64,000 bases of DNA from Caenispirillum bisanense (GTDB lineage Bacteria; Pseudomonadota; Alphaproteobacteria; Rhodospirillales; Rhodospirillaceae). The notes beneath the pieces are model-generated. The model made no database searches. It was not told the origin of the DNA and worked only from the letters and a program-made list of their open reading frames with translations. The position numbers and the translations under genes are program-made. Positions 16,155 through 26,367 of this stretch are shown here, piece by piece (position 1 is the stretch's first letter; every line of letters begins with the position of its first letter). The stretch is from positions 186,001-250,000 of the forward strand of contig NZ_OCNJ01000006.1 of the NCBI RefSeq assembly GCF_900230255.1, written 5' to 3'.

Positions 16155-17906
16155 TTATTCTCCAATCTTGGCGTTTCGTCCAAACACCGACACCTTGTTT
16201 CCGCCTGCGGACGTGTGGTCGAGACTGCCGAAATAACCGGCGTATTTGCTATTCAGGTCCGCCCAACCGGCAAGCTGCACATCGGCAGCACCACCAACTG
16301 AATCGGTCTTTGCCACACCCACGGCAGCAATACCGCCGGGGCGGAAGCGGAACGGTGTGGTAACGGAAGTCGACGGATGCTTCGGGGTGTAGACGGTGGC
16401 GGCAATCGGTCCGCCGAAGACCAGCGAAGAGCCAATCCAGTTAGTCCCCTCGGACGGAAATACTGTGTTGCTATCGTTGTTCCCGGTGAGCAACTCCACG
16501 GAGGACGTCTCCGACATGGTGTCTAGGCTGATTGTCAAGTATCGCAGCGCCGCCGTGCTGGAGCCCAGCCAGCCGCGACCGTAGACGACAATAGCCGTCC
16601 GCCCCTGAAGGAACAGGGCACGAGGAAACTGCACGTTGCCCGACAGCAGAGGGCTAGAAAGTGTAGCGGTGCCGTTGCCGCCCATTGTAAACTTAAATGA
16701 TGCTGCAATTGTCGCGGTGGTCTGCGCATCCATAACCAAGATTTCATTCCCGGAAGCCACCCCAAGTGCGGGGTTCGCAATGTAGACGGTGCTTCCGAGG
16801 TTGCTTTGCGACGGGTTGCTGTTATTTGCTTTCGAATATGTATAGACATACATGCTTCCGCTTACTGCGACCACGCAGTAAACGTAGTTCGCATCTTCGT
16901 GGAAAAGTCCCGCATTACTGTTGTGACCAGCCGTCGACATGGTAAGGGTGGGCGCAACGGCATCCCCGGCAACGGCGACTTGAGATATATTCGACGTGCC
17001 CGTGCTGCCAAGGAACAGGGCAGCGGTGCCGTTGCGTTTGATGAGTGCGCGTTTCACCGTGCCACCAACCGGCGGACCTTCGGTCGTGCCGACGTTGCCC
17101 GAAAAGTAACAATTCGACGCACCAGCCGAAATATACGGTGTGCCCGTCGTGTAGTTGACAAACACACCAGCAACGTAGCTAGTCGAGCTAATCTGATACG
17201 ACAAAGCGTATAGCCACCCCGCGTCCACGCGAACACCAATCGTCCAGTTGTGCGAAGATGGAGCACCAGAAAGGAAGGTCGTCGGAGACTGCACAAGGGC
17301 AAGTGTCGTCTTGTTGATGGAAGCCCACTGTGTAGTATTTGCCGATGAATTGTGCCAGATGATAACGTATACATCGGCGCACGGGACAATCTGCGAACTT
17401 TCTGAAGCGGACATGGGGGACGTGTTTGTCCCGGTCGTCACTACAGAAGAGCGAAGAACCGTCAAGTTACGGTCGAATACTTTGACAAGACACGCCGTGG
17501 AACCGTTGTGGACGATAACAACGATTTCGTCACCGTCTACGACTATGTGCCCATACCCCGTTCCGCCGCCGATAGTTTCGGACGCGACAACCGCGCCGGT
17601 CGGGTCCACCACGAGAATTCGACCGGTGGACGAAAGACTACCGTTCGTGAACACCCGTTCACCCGTCGACAGCATGCCGTAATAGGGCATGCTCGTTGCC
17701 GCAACGGTAGCAGCGGACGGCAGCACCCGCGCGCCGGTCGGTGTCTCCCCGATGTCCTGGATGGGCGGAACGGCAGCCACAACACCCGACAGCCTGTTAG
17801 CTGCCAGCACGTCGCCCGCCTTCACATCGCCGTGGATACCAGATGTAAAAGTGCGGATCACATCCCCCGAAGCGGTTGAACGCAAAAAGTCAGAAATATT
17901 GCTCAT
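16155..17906 (-). CDS. Putative tail fibre / receptor-binding protein
   Basis: 583 residues, rich in Ser, Thr, Gly, Val and Asn, with repeated beta-strand-like segments (IIVVDPTGAVVASETIGGG-type patterns) and almost no charge clusters, as in trimeric fibre or beta-propeller tip proteins. It follows a coiled-coil fibre protein gene by one base and lies at the distal end of the tail operon, where host-recognition proteins are encoded. No enzyme motif is visible. Function inferred from composition and location. Confidence 0.62.
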   Translation of the reverse strand: MSNISDFLRSTASGDVIRTFTSGIHGDVKAGDVLAANRLSGVVAAVPPIQDIGETPTGARVLPSAATVAATSMPYYGMLSTGERVFTNGSLSSTGRILVVDPTGAVVASETIGGGTGYGHIVVDGDEIVVIVHNGSTACLVKVFDRNLTVLRSSVVTTGTNTSPMSASESSQIVPCADVYVIIWHNSSANTTQWASINKTTLALVQSPTTFLSGAPSSHNWTIGVRVDAGWLYALSYQISSTSYVAGVFVNYTTGTPYISAGASNCYFSGNVGTTEGPPVGGTVKRALIKRNGTAALFLGSTGTSNISQVAVAGDAVAPTLTMSTAGHNSNAGLFHEDANYVYCVVAVSGSMYVYTYSKANNSNPSQSNLGSTVYIANPALGVASGNEILVMDAQTTATIAASFKFTMGGNGTATLSSPLLSGNVQFPRALFLQGRTAIVVYGRGWLGSSTAALRYLTISLDTMSETSSVELLTGNNDSNTVFPSEGTNWIGSSLVFGGPIAATVYTPKHPSTSVTTPFRFRPGGIAAVGVAKTDSVGGAADVQLAGWADLNSKYAGYFGSLDHTSAGGNKVSVFGRNAKIGE

Positions 17907-17907
17907 A

Positions 17908-18621
17908 TCAAAATAGTCTCCATTCAGTGCCGTTATACCAGATCGTTACGTCGATACCGGCAACGTCCAAAATCAAGTTCTCGGCAAGTCCCATAATTGA
18001 CTTACCGTTGCGGTCAACCGTGTGTGCGACCGTTTCGGAAATGCTTTCACCGTCGAGGATGCGGATGGAATCACCCGCCGCCGGGAACAGCGGCAACGTC
18101 AGGGTCACCGCGTCAGGTGCAACGATGCGGTAGGCGCGCCCGGCTTCCAGGGTGGTGTTGCTGGTCACGCTATCCACCACCACCGGGCGAACGTGGTCCC
18201 ACTCGACCACGGCCCCATTGGATCGAGCCACCAAGCCAGCATTTGCGGGTGCAGGATCGGGAACGGTGCTGCCATCCACGCTTGCGGCAGCGGCTTCCGC
18301 ACGGTCTGCCTCGGCGGTCGCACGGTCGGCTTGCGCCTGCGCACGGTCCGCCTCGGTCTGCGCACGGTCGGCTTGCGTCGTGGCGGTCGTGGCGGCGGTC
18401 TGCGCGGTGTCACGCAGCGTAATGGTTTGCGAATGCAGGTCCACCACAAGCGTGTATTTGTCACCCGTCGCCGCGCCGATGGTGGCAACATCGCCGAGCG
18501 CGGAAATAAATCCGCCGGGATGAAACCCACCACCAAGCGGAATACCGACGGAATCATTACTGCCGTTGTTGTATTGCGGCAACCGGTTTAAGGCATTGTC
18601 TATTTCTGTTTGTGTCGGCAT
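17908..18621 (-). CDS. Tail fibre protein with ADRA coiled-coil repeats
   Basis: 237 residues. Residues 85-115 contain seven-residue units of the type xADRAxx (TTQADRA, QTEADRA, QAQADRA, TAEADRA), giving a trimeric coiled-coil stalk as in many phage fibres; the DNA carries the matching 21-bp-period repeat at about 18290-18385. The C-terminal domain (YRIVAPDAVTLTLPLFPAAG to the end, TIWYNGTEWRLF) is a compact beta domain also seen at fibre tips. An ATAAATA element lies at 18650-18656, 28 nt before the ATG. Confidence 0.75.
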   Translation of the reverse strand: MPTQTEIDNALNRLPQYNNGSNDSVGIPLGGGFHPGGFISALGDVATIGAATGDKYTLVVDLHSQTITLRDTAQTAATTATTQADRAQTEADRAQAQADRATAEADRAEAAAASVDGSTVPDPAPANAGLVARSNGAVVEWDHVRPVVVDSVTSNTTLEAGRAYRIVAPDAVTLTLPLFPAAGDSIRILDGESISETVAHTVDRNGKSIMGLAENLILDVAGIDVTIWYNGTEWRLF

Positions 18622-18670
18622 TGTGTCCTAAAAAGTAAGCTTGTATTTCTATTTATCTGTAAAGGGTCAA

Positions 18671-19528
18671 TCATCCGATCAACTCATGCAAAGTCAAACG
18701 CACCCGCCACAGGCGCAACGCATACTCTTCAATCACAACGTCACCGGTAATTCGGCACAAAAAGCTTTCGCGGGTCATGTTGATTGCGTCGTCTGGATTG
18801 GGAATCAAAAAGACGGGTTCGGCGATATCGCGGTCTGTAATGTGGTCAAATAGCTGCATCGCTTCCGACTTTGACAAGACTTCGAACGCGATTTCCGTCC
18901 CACGACGCGACTGACGACGTTCAAAGACTTCGGTTCCGCTTGGCGTTTCGTCGCGAACAGTGCGCGGCAAGAACTTCAAGCCACGTCCCCAAGAAAAGTT
19001 TTGCTTCGGCTGAAAACCCGCCCCCACATACAGATATCCGATATCGAAATAGCCGTTGCTGTTGTTCGCGTCGTCAATCTCGACTTTCAGATATCGTCCT
19101 GTCACGCCTAGACCGCTGTCGAGCCAAATGCAATTTCGGGTGTATCTGTCGATATCCTTTACCTTTGCCTTGCCAAGCCAGAAGTTTTCATCTTCCCATC
19201 GCAGTTGATCGGGTGTGTAGATCGTCGGGAATACGTCGGTCCATTCAGTCACCAAATTGGGCGCCGCGAAATCTTCTGTATCCGAGAAAGTCAATCGGTA
19301 TTTTGCATCGATGGACAGGGTATGCGCGGCTATGATCACACCGCGCACCCACTTTGCCGCGCCCATGTCAAGCACGAATTGCGAATCTGCCAGAGCCAGA
19401 CTTGCGCATCTGGCAGGACGGGCGCGTAACTTCGTGTCGAGCATATTCCCGAGTGGCAGCGTCCAATTACCGCCGCTGAATGTGCCACCGACCGCAAGAT
19501 TTTCCAGGAACCAAATAGCTTTTGTCAT
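18671..19528 (-). CDS. Phage tail protein, distal tail region
   Basis: 285 residues from ATG 19528. That start follows ATAAATA (19534-19540) and AGGT directly, whereas the six extra codons upstream overlap the preceding gene. The protein looks like a discoidin-like or baseplate beta-sandwich (FSDTEDFAAPNLVTEW, WLDSGLGVTGRYLKVEI, FDIGYLYVG). It is encoded between the hub-like protein and the fibre gene. Exact role not assigned. Confidence 0.65.
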   Translation of the reverse strand: MTKAIWFLENLAVGGTFSGGNWTLPLGNMLDTKLRARPARCASLALADSQFVLDMGAAKWVRGVIIAAHTLSIDAKYRLTFSDTEDFAAPNLVTEWTDVFPTIYTPDQLRWEDENFWLGKAKVKDIDRYTRNCIWLDSGLGVTGRYLKVEIDDANNSNGYFDIGYLYVGAGFQPKQNFSWGRGLKFLPRTVRDETPSGTEVFERRQSRRGTEIAFEVLSKSEAMQLFDHITDRDIAEPVFLIPNPDDAINMTRESFLCRITGDVVIEEYALRLWRVRLTLHELIG

Positions 19529-19536
19529 ACCTGTAT

Positions 19537-21042
19537 TTATCCCCACAGCCCGAAAGTGATCTTGTTGAGACCCGCTGTCGTGGGGGCAACAGACGTGACG
19601 ACGAAATGCTTTGAAATCGACTTGCCGGGCAAGTCCAGATAGACGGTATCACCCATCCGAATCCCGAGGTTTCCCGCCGTCAATTCAACGGTCATCTCGT
19701 AGGATTGCCGAGGCACACCGTGCATTGCCAGCAATTGCGCTGCCAACGCCTCGGCATCTGCCTTTTCGGTCAGAGCGGTCGGCAAAACGATTTCGGCAGC
19801 CGACGGGTAACGGTCCCGCGTGGTGGTGTTCTCCGCCACGGCTTCCCGCCACTCGGCATCCAACCACCCTGCCCGGTCGGTGCCGATCAAGGCTTGCGCA
19901 ATCTCGTTCGACCCCATTGGGGTGTGGTTGCGGTCGTATTGCACGACGACACGCCACACCGGGGCGGGGAAGCCGGTGGTGGTCGATAGCTCCACCACGT
20001 CCCATGCCGTGAACGTTGCCACCGACGATCCAGCCACCGGCAAGCCCAACAAGACCGCCTGCCAGGTGCCCGAGGCATCGGGCACCACAGCTCCACCGAC
20101 GGACCGGCAAACTGTTTCGACGGTGGTCCCTGCCGTGTCACCGCGCGTGTAGACGCCTACGGAAGCCGTGGAAGCCAATCCGGACACCGAGGCGCCCACC
20201 GACCCCGACGGCACCCCCGCGCGCACCAGCGCACCGGAAATGACTGCCGACGGCGTGGCGGTCGATGCCGTGAAATCGAATGTGACGGTGCCACCCGGTG
20301 ACGTGCCAAGCTTGACCAGACCGCGCGCCTTGTCGGTGGCGTATTGGGTGGCGGATGGCGTGGCACTGTCGAAAGCCGTGCCCGAGTAGTCCCCGGCCAA
20401 GGTCAACCCCATGTCACCACCTCGGTCGAAGATACCGTCAACCGACAGTATGGGACCGTCCGACAACTGGTAGACCAGATTGGAGCCGACTTGCGGCGCC
20501 GCTACCCCGCGCACCTTGCCCAAGGCATAGGGCTTGGTCTGCCCAGTAACCCCGGTCGTGCTGCCATCGTATAGCCCCGTGCCCGAGTATTTGTTTTCCG
20601 ACAATGGCTTATCGAGCACCCGGCGGGCATCCCACAGCCCGAACCGGTAGCGGTCGGCGTTTGTCAAGCTGGTTTCGAATGCAGCCCCTTCCGCCCGACC
20701 CGACAGAATTTGCGTGTAATCGGCAAATGCCGCGCCGATTTCGCCCCAATAGACGGACACACTGCCGAGCGCATAATCACGCAAGTAGTTCAATGCACCA
20801 TCGGCATTCGACAAAATACACACACCAACACCAATGGCGCCGGTCTGCGACTGCAAATCGGCGAATATTTCCGTAGAATAGTTGACCGGTTCTAAGACGC
20901 GCGGATCATAGATTTGATTCGGGCGGTGCGGGTCCGACGGTGGAAACGGTCGGACAACACCGGTCGAACAATACAGCGTGGAAACGGCACCATCCGGCGC
21001 AATAACTTCCAACTCAACAAGAAACGTCTTCTGTTTGGTCAT
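19537..21042 (-). CDS. Phage tail tip / hub-like protein
   Basis: 501 residues. Segments such as VYWGEIGAAFADYTQILSGR, YRFGLWDARRVLDKPLSE and the terminal LDLPGKSISKHFVVTSVAPT resemble tail-tip hub proteins encoded downstream of tape measure genes in siphophages. Its ATG at 21042 overlaps the stop of the tape measure gene (21039), showing translational coupling, and its own TAA lies inside the ATAAATA element that precedes the next gene. Family assignment is by context and pattern. Confidence 0.65.
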   Translation of the reverse strand: MTKQKTFLVELEVIAPDGAVSTLYCSTGVVRPFPPSDPHRPNQIYDPRVLEPVNYSTEIFADLQSQTGAIGVGVCILSNADGALNYLRDYALGSVSVYWGEIGAAFADYTQILSGRAEGAAFETSLTNADRYRFGLWDARRVLDKPLSENKYSGTGLYDGSTTGVTGQTKPYALGKVRGVAAPQVGSNLVYQLSDGPILSVDGIFDRGGDMGLTLAGDYSGTAFDSATPSATQYATDKARGLVKLGTSPGGTVTFDFTASTATPSAVISGALVRAGVPSGSVGASVSGLASTASVGVYTRGDTAGTTVETVCRSVGGAVVPDASGTWQAVLLGLPVAGSSVATFTAWDVVELSTTTGFPAPVWRVVVQYDRNHTPMGSNEIAQALIGTDRAGWLDAEWREAVAENTTTRDRYPSAAEIVLPTALTEKADAEALAAQLLAMHGVPRQSYEMTVELTAGNLGIRMGDTVYLDLPGKSISKHFVVTSVAPTTAGLNKITFGLWG

Positions 21043-24000
21043 GCGGTCTTTCGGGTCGCAGCCTGCGCAAGGCGCGACACTTCACGGGTTAACTGTTCAA
21101 TCTTGGCATCCGACTGCGCCGCACGGCGTTCCAGGGCGGCAATCAATCGGTCGGTGTTGCTGGATTGCTGGCGCCCGACATATTCCAGCGCTGCCGACGT
21201 ATCCCCGCCGCCGCGCACGGCTTCGCCAAGTTCGCGGTTTGTGTAGACGCGACCGGGATTGTGGAAGTCCACTATCTCGGGTCCGTATTCACCAACCAGC
21301 GCCAAACCGGGCGACGCGAAACCACCGTCGGCAAAGGCGCGCCCTTCCCCAATACCGTGGTTCGTGTAGTGGTGGCTTGCCCACTTGTTGAGTTCTTCGC
21401 GGTATGCCGCACCCGTCAACCCGCTTTGATTAGCAAGGTCTTGTGCCCACGCCATCACGTCGGGGTTATTCGACAGGTAAAGCTCTTCGCGGGTGAACAT
21501 GCCCGAGGCACCCGACGGCGTTCCGGGAACCACGACGGGGATACCGTTGCCGACCGCTGCACCACCGATACCGCCGGGGATCGAGCCACCCCGGTGTGTG
21601 GTCAAGTCGGCAATCTTCGCAATGAGGTCTTCGGTAAGTCCAAGACCTTTCAGCCCGGTCGAAGCAATTTGCGACAGCAAACCGGTTTGCGTATTCGCAA
21701 TAGCGATATGCTGTTCCGCGAGCGAGATTTGCGAACGACCGTAGTTTTCGACAGTTTCGAGCGTGCGGACAACGTCGTTATAGTCGGATTGATATGCCTC
21801 GGCACTGTGGTTGAATGCCCGCGATGCCTCCAAAAGCTGTTGCCCGATGCCCGACAGTTCACCCGCAGCCGTCGGGTCACCAGCCATCGCCCGCGCCCGC
21901 AACGCCGTCCAACGGCTGCGCAACTCGGCAAGGCGTTCGGCTGGTGTAGCTGGTGAAAGCGCCGGGTTGACGGTCAAGCCAAGGCGTGTATTGCGCAGAC
22001 TTTCGACAATGCTGGTCCACTGCTGCGCGTTCTGGCGTGCCACTTCCGTTGCCCGCTGCGCCCCGCTGGTCTCGCCGTTGATTGCAGCCGCACGAACCTC
22101 ATACCAACGCTCCAAAAGCGTCAGGTCCATGCCGAGGGCTTCCAGGTCCGCACGCCGTGCCCGATACTGTGTCTCTAGCTCGAACATCTCGGCAAGCTGT
22201 GGCGCAACAAGCCCAAGGTATTCAGACATAAGGCTTTCTTCGAGTTGACCGCGCATCTTGGCAAGCCCTTCGGTCATGGCGTCCGTTGCCTTACTGGCAT
22301 CTAGACCGACATTACTGAGGACTTCACCCATATCCCGGAAGGTATCAACCAACGCTTTCGCGCTGTCGGCGACGGTCTTGGTTTCTTCACCGACCAAGCC
22401 GAATGACTTGTATACGCCGTCAATGTAACCAGTAATCGACTTGTCCCGTTCCGCAAGGACTGCGCCAACGTCCAATTCGTTTTCGCGCGCAAGGTCCGCA
22501 TATTCGTCCATCTTCCGCAACATGCCTTCGAACGCTTTGGCAGCGTCCGACAGGGTTTCGTCCGACTGTCCAAGACCGTCATAGAACTTGGCGAATTCCA
22601 ACGCGGAATCGATGGCAGCAACACTTGCACCGTCAAGCCCCGAAATGACTTTTCGCATGGCGTCGGACACGCCACCCGCAGTCGACAACAGATCACGTGT
22701 TACATTCGCCAACGCGGCTTGTGCTGATGCTTCGTCGTTCGGATCGAATTTATACCGCTTGATTTCGTTGATATTGCGATACAACAGTTCGTAACTGTCG
22801 TCACCGAACGCAACACCCACGTCGGTTTGGGTGAAGTCCAACCCGTAACGCTGCGAAAGACCAGTCGTCAGCGGTTCGAGCAACTGTTTTGTCAACTGCT
22901 GGACTTGTTCCGTATCCATGTGTTTGGACTTGGCTTCAGACACCACAAGACCACCGTCGGCACCGATGTTGCCCCAGGCGTGCGCGGACGGATGCGGCTT
23001 ACCGCCACCGATCATTCCGCCGAGGACGGTGCCCAAAAAGGCACCCGCGACCGCGCCCAGCGGCCCCAGCACGGCACCGGCTTGCATTCCAAGGATGGTT
23101 CCGCCGCCTGCCAGTGCCGAGCCGAGTGCAGCACCACCGACACTGCCGAGCGTGCCACCGATCGTCCCGCCGATGGGGTTGCCGCCGAGGCCCAACAGGT
23201 TGGCACCGAGCGAGCCAATGACGCCCCACGGGCTATATGAAAGACCGTTGGCAAGTGCCGAACCTGCACCGGACATGACGGGGGTTGCGGCTGCCGACAC
23301 GCCACCGGGGACCGCAGCCACGCCGAGGGTCTGCGCTGCGCCCGGACCGGTCAATGTCGACAGTCCGATGGACTGCCCAAATCCAGACGTGGCAATCGAC
23401 TTGCCGATATTCAATAAAGATTCAGACTGCCCGAAGCTGGTTGCAAGATTGGACAAACCAGACACCGACGACAGGTCGGAAGTGTAGGTCAGTTGACCAG
23501 CACCGCCGCCGGTCGACGTTCCACCCGCGCCCGTGATTCCCCCCATGGCGGAAGCAACAAGCGGCTGTGCAACAGGTCGAATAATGGCGTTCGCCGCGAT
23601 TTCCGCGAAGGTGCGGAACATGATCTTTTTGATATCTTGGGCGAAATTGACCCAAGACCCGCGCTCGCCGTCCAACCAAGACCCAAAAATATCCGCGCCG
23701 TATTCCACTACGTCATCTGTGGTCTTATTGATGATGCGTTGACGTTCTTTTTCGGCGTCTCGAATGGCGTCAAGGCGCTTTTCTTCGGCTTGTTCAACCG
23801 CACGCTTTGCCCGTTCGTCCTGCTCTTTGCTTTTCTTTTTGGCTTCGACTACGTCCCACGTCGCACCAGCTTCCGCTTTGATTTGCTCGATAGTCTCTGC
23901 GGTAAGCTTCTGGTTCTTGTCTCGCGCAAGGTTCTCGGCGCGGATTATTTCTTCATGAATGGCACGTTCGCGAGCGGACATAATCACGCCTTCGCGTTCG

Positions 24001-25340
24001 TCCTTCAGGGCTTTTAGCTGGTCTTCTATGCCTTTGATATAAGCCGCACTATCATTAGCGCCTTGTTTTGCCTTTCGCTTTGCTTCGGCAGCCGCTTCTT
24101 TTTCGGCTTTGGTTCGAACTTCGGCGTCTTCCGCTGCCTTACGGTCGGCGTCGGCTTTTGCCTTATTTGCCGCTATTTCGTCCTTTTCATTTTTCGAACG
24201 CTGCGCCGCTAACTGGTTTTCTTTGCGCAGAACCTCTTCCAGGCTCTCAATCTTTTTGTCGAGTTCTTCGACTTCTCTCTTGCGTGCCTGATTTTCATAG
24301 ACGAACCACCCGCCGGAATTGTTCGGGTTGTTCTTTTCAAGCAACGCGGCGCGGCGGGCGCGTAAGTCGTCCAGGGCTTCCCCGGTCGTGGTCGTAAGCC
24401 CGTCCCGCAGTCCCTGAATCAGGTTCACACCCTGCTGCAATATCCAGACGATCGTTTGCGAGGCATGCGTAATGCTGTCGAGTTCACCGCCGAATACCTG
24501 CCACGCCGTCTGCACATTCTGCATTGCACGGTCCATGGTCACCGGCATTTGCGCGAATTTCGCGTTGGCTTCATCGGCGCTGGCAAGGATAGCGCGGAAT
24601 ACACGATCCGCCGTTAGTTCACCAGCCGAACCCATTTCTTTGAGCCGCCCGACGCCAACACCCAATTCTTTCGCCATGGCCTCGGCAAGCAACGGCATGT
24701 TCTCCATAATGCTGCGGAGTTCGTCACCTTGCAGCCGACCGGACGCCAACGCCTGCCCAAGCTGGATTGCGCCGCTGGTTGCCTCTTGTGTCGAGCTACC
24801 GCCGACGATGCCGAATTTCTGGACTACGTCGACTAGTTCCGCCACTTCCTTGCGGGTTGCGCCGATGGCTCTTGCAGCGACTTGGTAGCGCACAAAGGCG
24901 GAAATATTGCTGTCGAGTGCCGAACCCGTTCTTTGAGAAATGGCGTAAAGGTCGGCCATACTTTGTCGGGCGCGGTCAATGCTGCCCGTGGATGCTGCCA
25001 GCTTGCCGAATGACCGCGCCATCTCGTCACCAGCTTTTGCGATTGGCATGGCGGCGGCGGCAACCAATGCCAGTGCGGCGGCGGCTGCCATGCCAGCGGG
25101 ACCAAGGGCGGCAAGGGCACGAGTGATGCCAGCGGCAGCCCCACCGAGACCCGCAAATCGGCCGGTGAGCCCCTGCACCGACGAATCAAGACCACGCAAA
25201 CCGAGCGAAGGCTTGCGGCTGGCTTTATCTACCTTGTCGAATGCGCGTTCGCCTTCTGCACCGACTTTGCGGAAGGCATCTATTACTTTTTCCTGTCCCT
25301 GCGGGGAAAGTCGAAATGCGGTGTTAACGGTTCGGGTCAT
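21039..25340 (-). CDS. Tail tape measure protein
   Basis: 1433 residues, the largest phage ORF. The N-terminal tape-measure domain is recognisable (about 85-280: FGKLAASTGSIDRARQSMAD, ELGVGVGRLKEMGSAGELTADRVFRAIL). A long charged coiled coil spans about 340-560 (KEAAAEAKRKAKQ, EQAEEKRLDAIRDAEKERQR), then a Gly/Ala-rich hydrophobic segment (GAGSALANGLSYSPWGVIG to AFLGTVLGG), then further helices. By family it sets tail length and is ejected with DNA. An ATAAATA element (25379-25385) lies 39 nt before the start, inside the preceding gene. Confidence 0.93.
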   Translation of the reverse strand: MTRTVNTAFRLSPQGQEKVIDAFRKVGAEGERAFDKVDKASRKPSLGLRGLDSSVQGLTGRFAGLGGAAAGITRALAALGPAGMAAAAALALVAAAAMPIAKAGDEMARSFGKLAASTGSIDRARQSMADLYAISQRTGSALDSNISAFVRYQVAARAIGATRKEVAELVDVVQKFGIVGGSSTQEATSGAIQLGQALASGRLQGDELRSIMENMPLLAEAMAKELGVGVGRLKEMGSAGELTADRVFRAILASADEANAKFAQMPVTMDRAMQNVQTAWQVFGGELDSITHASQTIVWILQQGVNLIQGLRDGLTTTTGEALDDLRARRAALLEKNNPNNSGGWFVYENQARKREVEELDKKIESLEEVLRKENQLAAQRSKNEKDEIAANKAKADADRKAAEDAEVRTKAEKEAAAEAKRKAKQGANDSAAYIKGIEDQLKALKDEREGVIMSARERAIHEEIIRAENLARDKNQKLTAETIEQIKAEAGATWDVVEAKKKSKEQDERAKRAVEQAEEKRLDAIRDAEKERQRIINKTTDDVVEYGADIFGSWLDGERGSWVNFAQDIKKIMFRTFAEIAANAIIRPVAQPLVASAMGGITGAGGTSTGGGAGQLTYTSDLSSVSGLSNLATSFGQSESLLNIGKSIATSGFGQSIGLSTLTGPGAAQTLGVAAVPGGVSAAATPVMSGAGSALANGLSYSPWGVIGSLGANLLGLGGNPIGGTIGGTLGSVGGAALGSALAGGGTILGMQAGAVLGPLGAVAGAFLGTVLGGMIGGGKPHPSAHAWGNIGADGGLVVSEAKSKHMDTEQVQQLTKQLLEPLTTGLSQRYGLDFTQTDVGVAFGDDSYELLYRNINEIKRYKFDPNDEASAQAALANVTRDLLSTAGGVSDAMRKVISGLDGASVAAIDSALEFAKFYDGLGQSDETLSDAAKAFEGMLRKMDEYADLARENELDVGAVLAERDKSITGYIDGVYKSFGLVGEETKTVADSAKALVDTFRDMGEVLSNVGLDASKATDAMTEGLAKMRGQLEESLMSEYLGLVAPQLAEMFELETQYRARRADLEALGMDLTLLERWYEVRAAAINGETSGAQRATEVARQNAQQWTSIVESLRNTRLGLTVNPALSPATPAERLAELRSRWTALRARAMAGDPTAAGELSGIGQQLLEASRAFNHSAEAYQSDYNDVVRTLETVENYGRSQISLAEQHIAIANTQTGLLSQIASTGLKGLGLTEDLIAKIADLTTHRGGSIPGGIGGAAVGNGIPVVVPGTPSGASGMFTREELYLSNNPDVMAWAQDLANQSGLTGAAYREELNKWASHHYTNHGIGEGRAFADGGFASPGLALVGEYGPEIVDFHNPGRVYTNRELGEAVRGGGDTSAALEYVGRQQSSNTDRLIAALERRAAQSDAKIEQLTREVSRLAQAATRKTA

Positions 25341-25968
25341 TCAGTTTTTGCACGGCCTTTTTAATGAGTTCTAATTGATATTTATTAGAAATCATCGAAA
25401 GGTCGACCCGCTTACGGGTGCGGATTTGCTTCACGAGAAAGAATATTGACACAGTTGCCGTGCCCTTGCCGAAGGCACCCGACTTTGTCTTTCTGGCCTT
25501 CCCAATACCGCTCTTGCCGTCTTTACCTGTCGTGAACTTGCGCACGTCCACCAACATGGCAGTATTACCGCGCTTTCCGGGGACGAATGCTAGTTCACCG
25601 GGATAATTCGCGGGGCGCAGTCTTTTGCCGTTGCGACCGCGCTTCGGCGCGAATTGGGTAGGAATTGCAAGGTATTTCTTACCGTTCTTTGCCTTGATTG
25701 TCTGGGCTTCTAAGAAACTTTCGAGAATATAGCTGGCCTTGGTATAGATAAAACCGGCGGTGTCTTTCTGGTATTCCTTCGACCGCCACGTATTAGCAAG
25801 CCGTTGCCCAAGTCCGGCGGAAGTGGTGGCTTGGCGGATACCAGTCTTCGCGGCTTGTGTTGCTTCGCGGGTGGCTTCCCATAAGGAGTCCCGCACGTGC
25901 TTTTGTTCCCGCGCAATCTGTTCCTTAAGTCGTCCCTGTATTGCGGCGTTGAACCATTGGTTTGACAC
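25324..25968 (-). CDS. Minor tail component between chaperones and tape measure (DUF6441-like)
   Basis: 214 residues, strongly basic and lysine-rich (KRGRNGKRLRPANYPGELAF, GIGKARKTKSGAFGKGTATV). It overlaps the tape measure gene by 17 nt. Its position right before the tape measure gene and the pattern IYTKASYILESFLEAQTI recall DUF6441-type phage proteins, which I name from memory rather than search. A structural or assembly role in the tail is likely. Confidence 0.6.
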   Translation of the reverse strand: MSNQWFNAAIQGRLKEQIAREQKHVRDSLWEATREATQAAKTGIRQATTSAGLGQRLANTWRSKEYQKDTAGFIYTKASYILESFLEAQTIKAKNGKKYLAIPTQFAPKRGRNGKRLRPANYPGELAFVPGKRGNTAMLVDVRKFTTGKDGKSGIGKARKTKSGAFGKGTATVSIFFLVKQIRTRKRVDLSMISNKYQLELIKKAVQKLNDPNR

Positions 25969-26043
25969 GTGCGGCTAGTCCTTCTTAACTAATTTCTATC
26001 AACGAAACCTCTTCCTTACAAGACATTTCGTTAGTAACTTTAC

Positions 26044-26367
26044 TCATTTGCGGCTTGCTTCCTCTGCCATAATGGCGTTAGCAAATGAGTCCATAATAGA
26101 GAAGTAATCGAGCACAACAGCAGGTTGCTCGTAATACCCACCGGCTTCCAGCGGCGTGTGTCCGGTAATTCGCGGCGCCCCGCCCATCGGGGGATAATAC
26201 CAAATAGCCGTGTTCCGCCATGCCGCTACTACTTCGGCTGCCTCAAAATCCACTAGGTCACGGGGGTTTGCGTCAAAGACGACACCCCCGGCTTCCCATG
26301 GTCCGTCACCCGCAATTTCTGGATCGAATGCGATGGCTGGTAATAGAGACACCATCACACCCGCCAT
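26044..26367 (-). CDS. Tail assembly chaperone C-terminal extension (gpT-like), read by -1 frameshift
   Basis: 107 residues if started at ATG 26367, but that ATG overlaps the TAA of the upstream chaperone gene and the frame is -1 relative to it. Directly before the upstream stop is an A8 run (T8 at 26373-26380 on plus). Slippage there joins the two frames into one protein, as in lambda G-GT. The product alone (PAIAFDPEIAGDGPWEAGG, LVDFEAAEVVAAW) has no recognisable domain. Both position and frame fit the conserved G/GT arrangement before the tape measure gene. Confidence 0.72.
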   Translation of the reverse strand: MAGVMVSLLPAIAFDPEIAGDGPWEAGGVVFDANPRDLVDFEAAEVVAAWRNTAIWYYPPMGGAPRITGHTPLEAGGYYEQPAVVLDYFSIMDSFANAIMAEEASRK